Shown here piece after piece: positions 61,725 through 64,000 of a stretch of DNA of 64,000 bases. The stretch comes from JBNAGF01 sp049801055 (lineage in GTDB: Bacteria; Pseudomonadota; Alphaproteobacteria; Rhodobacterales; Rhodobacteraceae): the NCBI RefSeq assembly GCF_049801055.1, contig NZ_JBNAGF010000002.1:62001-126000 (forward strand), given 5' to 3'. Position 1 is the first letter of the stretch, and the number at the start of each line of letters is the position of its first letter. The position numbers were made by a program, and so were the translations under genes. Below the pieces are notes generated by a model, which was not told the origin of the DNA, searched no databases, and saw only the letters and a list, made by a program, of their open reading frames with translations.

Positions 61725-63119
61725 TTGATACGGTCATCCGCACACGAATTGACAAAGTCCCTGTCCCAGAGGCAAGTCTCCGCAGTTGACCTCATGCAGC
61801 AGACCTTGGAACAGATCGCTGAGGTGAACCCGGGCGTCAACGCCATTGTAGCACTGCGGGATGTTGCCGACCTGATGGCCGAAGCTCAAGCTGCGGACCA
61901 AGGGCCTGTGCGCGGTCCGCTTCATGGATTACCCATTGCGGTCAAGGATTTGGTCAATGTGGCCGGGATCCCATCAACACAAGGTTCGCCGGCCCTTAAG
62001 GACGCAGTGCCGACATCTGATGACCTGATTGCCGCACGAATGCGGGCGGCAGGAGCGATCTTGATCGGCAAGACCAACGTGCCTGAGCATGGCTTGGGAT
62101 CCCATACGTTCAATCCGGTCTATGGGGCCACCAGCAACCCATATGACCGCAACCTGACATGCGGCGGATCTTCCGGCGGTGCCGCAGTTGCTCTGGCGAC
62201 GGGCATGGTGGCGCTGGCCGACGGCTCGGATATGATGGGCAGCCTGCGCAACCCGGCCGGCTGGAACAACGTCTACGGGTTCCGGCCCAGTTGGGGGCTT
62301 GTGCCATCCGAGCCGCAGGGAGAAATGTTCCTGCACCAATTGTCGACACTCGGCCCGATGGCGCGCAGCCCACAGGATATTTCCTTGTTCCTCGATGTGA
62401 TATCCGGGCCGGATCACCGGTCACCGTTTGGACAGGCAACCGCTCCGACATTTCCAATAAAAGATCGTTCTATCAGAGGTTTGAAGATCGGCTGGTTGGG
62501 TGATTGGCAGCGCTGTTTCCCGATGGAGGGTGGAATTCTGGAGCTTTCACAGGAGGCTCTGTCCGTGTTCGAAAGCCTCGGGGCAAGTGTGGAGCATATC
62601 GCTGCCCCGTTCGAAGCGGATCTGATCTGGGACAGTTGGATTACGCTGCGATCATGGAGTATCGCCGGAAGCCTCGCCCCGATGATGGAACGGGGAGAGC
62701 CGCTCAAAGACAGTGCGATATGGGAAATCGAGCGGGGCCTGTCGATGAGTGCGATGGAGGTGCACCGTGCCAGCGAGATCCGGTCAGACTGGTTCCGTCG
62801 GGCGGCGCAGCTTTTCGAAACCTACGACGCATTGGTTCTGCCAACTGCGCAGGTTTGGCCGTTTGACGTCAATCTTCCCTGGCCGACCGAGATCGCGGGG
62901 CAGGGGATGGATACCTATCATCGCTGGATGCAGGTCGTCACTCCGGTGAGTTTGATCGGACTGCCGTGCCTGGCTGTTCCGGCAGGGTTTGGGGCGATAA
63001 ACGGGTTGCCGGGGGGCGTGCAGATATTTGGCCCTCGCGGCAGCGATGCGGCCATTCTGGCCCTTGGAAAAGCGTATCATGCCGCGACAGAATGGCCGCA
63101 AAAGAGGCCGCCAGTTTAG
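61725..63119 (+). CDS. Amidase signature family enzyme
   Basis: This 464-residue amidase hydrolyses an unknown amide. The Ser-cisSer-Lys set is present: lysine in LPIAVKDLVNVAGIPST, the cis-serine in CGGSSGGAAVALATGMVALA, and the nucleophile in DGSDMMGSLRNPAGWNN. The later part contains the family's PTAQVWPFDVNLPWP and the C-terminal IGLPCLAVPAGFGAINGLP. The start is a TTG at 61725 after GGGAAGG, in the absence of a better ATG upstream. It is related to GatA, but no gatB or gatC genes are near, so a free-standing amidase is more likely. Confidence 0.93.
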   Translation: MIRSSAHELTKSLSQRQVSAVDLMQQTLEQIAEVNPGVNAIVALRDVADLMAEAQAADQGPVRGPLHGLPIAVKDLVNVAGIPSTQGSPALKDAVPTSDDLIAARMRAAGAILIGKTNVPEHGLGSHTFNPVYGATSNPYDRNLTCGGSSGGAAVALATGMVALADGSDMMGSLRNPAGWNNVYGFRPSWGLVPSEPQGEMFLHQLSTLGPMARSPQDISLFLDVISGPDHRSPFGQATAPTFPIKDRSIRGLKIGWLGDWQRCFPMEGGILELSQEALSVFESLGASVEHIAAPFEADLIWDSWITLRSWSIAGSLAPMMERGEPLKDSAIWEIERGLSMSAMEVHRASEIRSDWFRRAAQLFETYDALVLPTAQVWPFDVNLPWPTEIAGQGMDTYHRWMQVVTPVSLIGLPCLAVPAGFGAINGLPGGVQIFGPRGSDAAILALGKAYHAATEWPQKRPPV

Positions 63120-63152
63120 AACGACTGCCGAAACGGGAGGAACAAGAGACTT

Positions 63153-63929
63153 ATGGAAAAGGAATTTGGGGTGCCGGAGCTGAAGCCCGCCACCTTTGCA
63201 ATGCTGAGAGAGGCGCTTGGTCGCGGGTGCCGCGATTTTCGCAAAGCACCGCTGTTCGGAATGCTTTTTGCGGGGTTTTACGTGTTGGGCGGCTGGGCGA
63301 TGGCGTGGCTGACCGCAGAGACAGGAACAACCTTCTGGCTCGTATTGGCCGCAATCGGCTTTCCCCTCATCGGTCCGTTTGCTGCGGTCGGGCTCTACGA
63401 AGTATCTCACCGTTTGGAGCTTGGAGAACCTCTTGATTACAAATCCATTTTCGGCGTCGTTCTAATGCAGAGCCGGAGGCAGTTGCCGTCTATCTGTGCG
63501 ATCATCATTGTGGTGTTTCTGTTTTGGTTCTTTATCGGGCACATGATCTTTGCCTTGTTCCTTGGCCTGTCGACAATGACCAACATTTCAACCTCGTTTG
63601 AGGTATTCCTGACGCTAAATGGAATCCTCATGTTGTTGGTTGGCAGCATCGCGGGGGCGCTGTTTGCGCTGCTTCTTTACATGATCACGGTGCTGTCTCT
63701 GCCGCTGCTACTGGACCGCGAGGTGGATTTTGTCACGGCAATGATCACTTCATTTCAGTACGTTATGAACAACCCGATCCCTATGCTTGGCTGGGCCTTT
63801 ATGGTCGCTGTGTTGACTTTTCTGGCGCTGCTGCCGTTTTTTCTCGGTCTTTTTGTCGTCCTGCCGTTGCTTGGGCATGCGACGTGGCACCTTTACAGGC
63901 TTGCCTCGGGTACTGGCACCGCCGGGTAG
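63153..63929 (+). CDS. DUF2189 family membrane protein
   Basis: This 258-residue protein of the DUF2189 group has about five or six hydrophobic segments. They include LFGMLFAGFYVLGGWAMAW, FWLVLAAIGFPLIGPFAAVG, IIIVVFLFWFFIGHMIFALF, ILMLLVGSIAGALFALLLY and FMVAVLTFLALLPFFLGLFV. The start ATG at 63153 follows GGAGGAA. It lies 33 bases after the amidase stop, so the two genes may share a transcript. Its function is not known. Confidence 0.88.
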   Translation: MEKEFGVPELKPATFAMLREALGRGCRDFRKAPLFGMLFAGFYVLGGWAMAWLTAETGTTFWLVLAAIGFPLIGPFAAVGLYEVSHRLELGEPLDYKSIFGVVLMQSRRQLPSICAIIIVVFLFWFFIGHMIFALFLGLSTMTNISTSFEVFLTLNGILMLLVGSIAGALFALLLYMITVLSLPLLLDREVDFVTAMITSFQYVMNNPIPMLGWAFMVAVLTFLALLPFFLGLFVVLPLLGHATWHLYRLASGTGTAG

Positions 63930-64000
63930 GGCAGAACCTGCGGGCCGGATCACCGGAAAGGCTGATCCGGCTGCAACAGCTTGCGGTGATAAGCGGGAAG

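Overview
The window looks like a chromosomal segment of a marine alphaproteobacterium of the Roseobacter group (Rhodobacteraceae). The evidence is moderately high GC, three-component TRAP transporters, a C4-pathway 5-aminolevulinate synthase beginning like those of Rhodobacter, an FNR-type box upstream of it, an orphan LuxI-type synthase beside a histidine kinase, and a long RTX repeat protein. I identified the organism by family resemblance only; no search was run.

Layout. 1-2681: a TRAP operon (dctP cut by the window edge, dctQ, dctM). 2817-7919: a LysR regulator divergent from a trimethylamine/betaine methyltransferase-like protein (MttB family) and a dimethylglycine/sarcosine dehydrogenase-like flavoprotein, probably for methylated amine or betaine use. 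7959-15681: housekeeping genes (tpiA, an A-type Fe-S carrier, sufT, an NfeD/SPFH membrane pair, tgt, lon with a candidate heat-shock promoter, and an HU-like protein with a basic tail).

15721-22549: an integrated mobile element of 6.8 kb inserted in the 3' end of tRNA-Val(CAC). It is bounded by perfect 57-bp direct repeats. It carries a tyrosine integrase, then five overlapping or abutting genes (excisionase-like protein, HNH endonuclease, a 36-aa peptide, and unknown proteins of 376 and 155 aa), then an AbiU2/HEPN-like gene and a convergent unknown membrane protein. This is the least explained part of the window and the best candidate for a new system, probably a small phage satellite or integrative element with defence cargo.

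22643-28156: a signalling block, all on the minus strand: a response regulator with a degenerate GGDEF-like domain, a LuxI-type synthase, a membrane histidine kinase and two paralogous exported beta-barrel-like proteins. 28633-41404: an epimerase, then a minus-strand catabolic group (Na/phosphate symporter family protein, glutamine-synthetase-like ligase, SnoaL-like protein, aldehyde dehydrogenase, iron alcohol dehydrogenase) and a second TRAP operon led by an N-formylglutamate amidohydrolase-like gene. That operon is divergent from an RpiR regulator across a perfect palindrome. An exported IalB-like protein follows.

41573-63929: pirin, two identical tRNA-Asp genes, a glycosyltransferase, an M20 peptidase, hemA, a RodZ-like protein, ispG, a DsbA-like protein coupled to an M48 protease, an aminotransferase, a cell-wall amidase, a class A penicillin-binding protein, a phosphotransferase, prfB, an RTX protein, an amidase and a DUF2189 membrane protein. 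No CRISPR array, rRNA or intact insertion sequence was seen.
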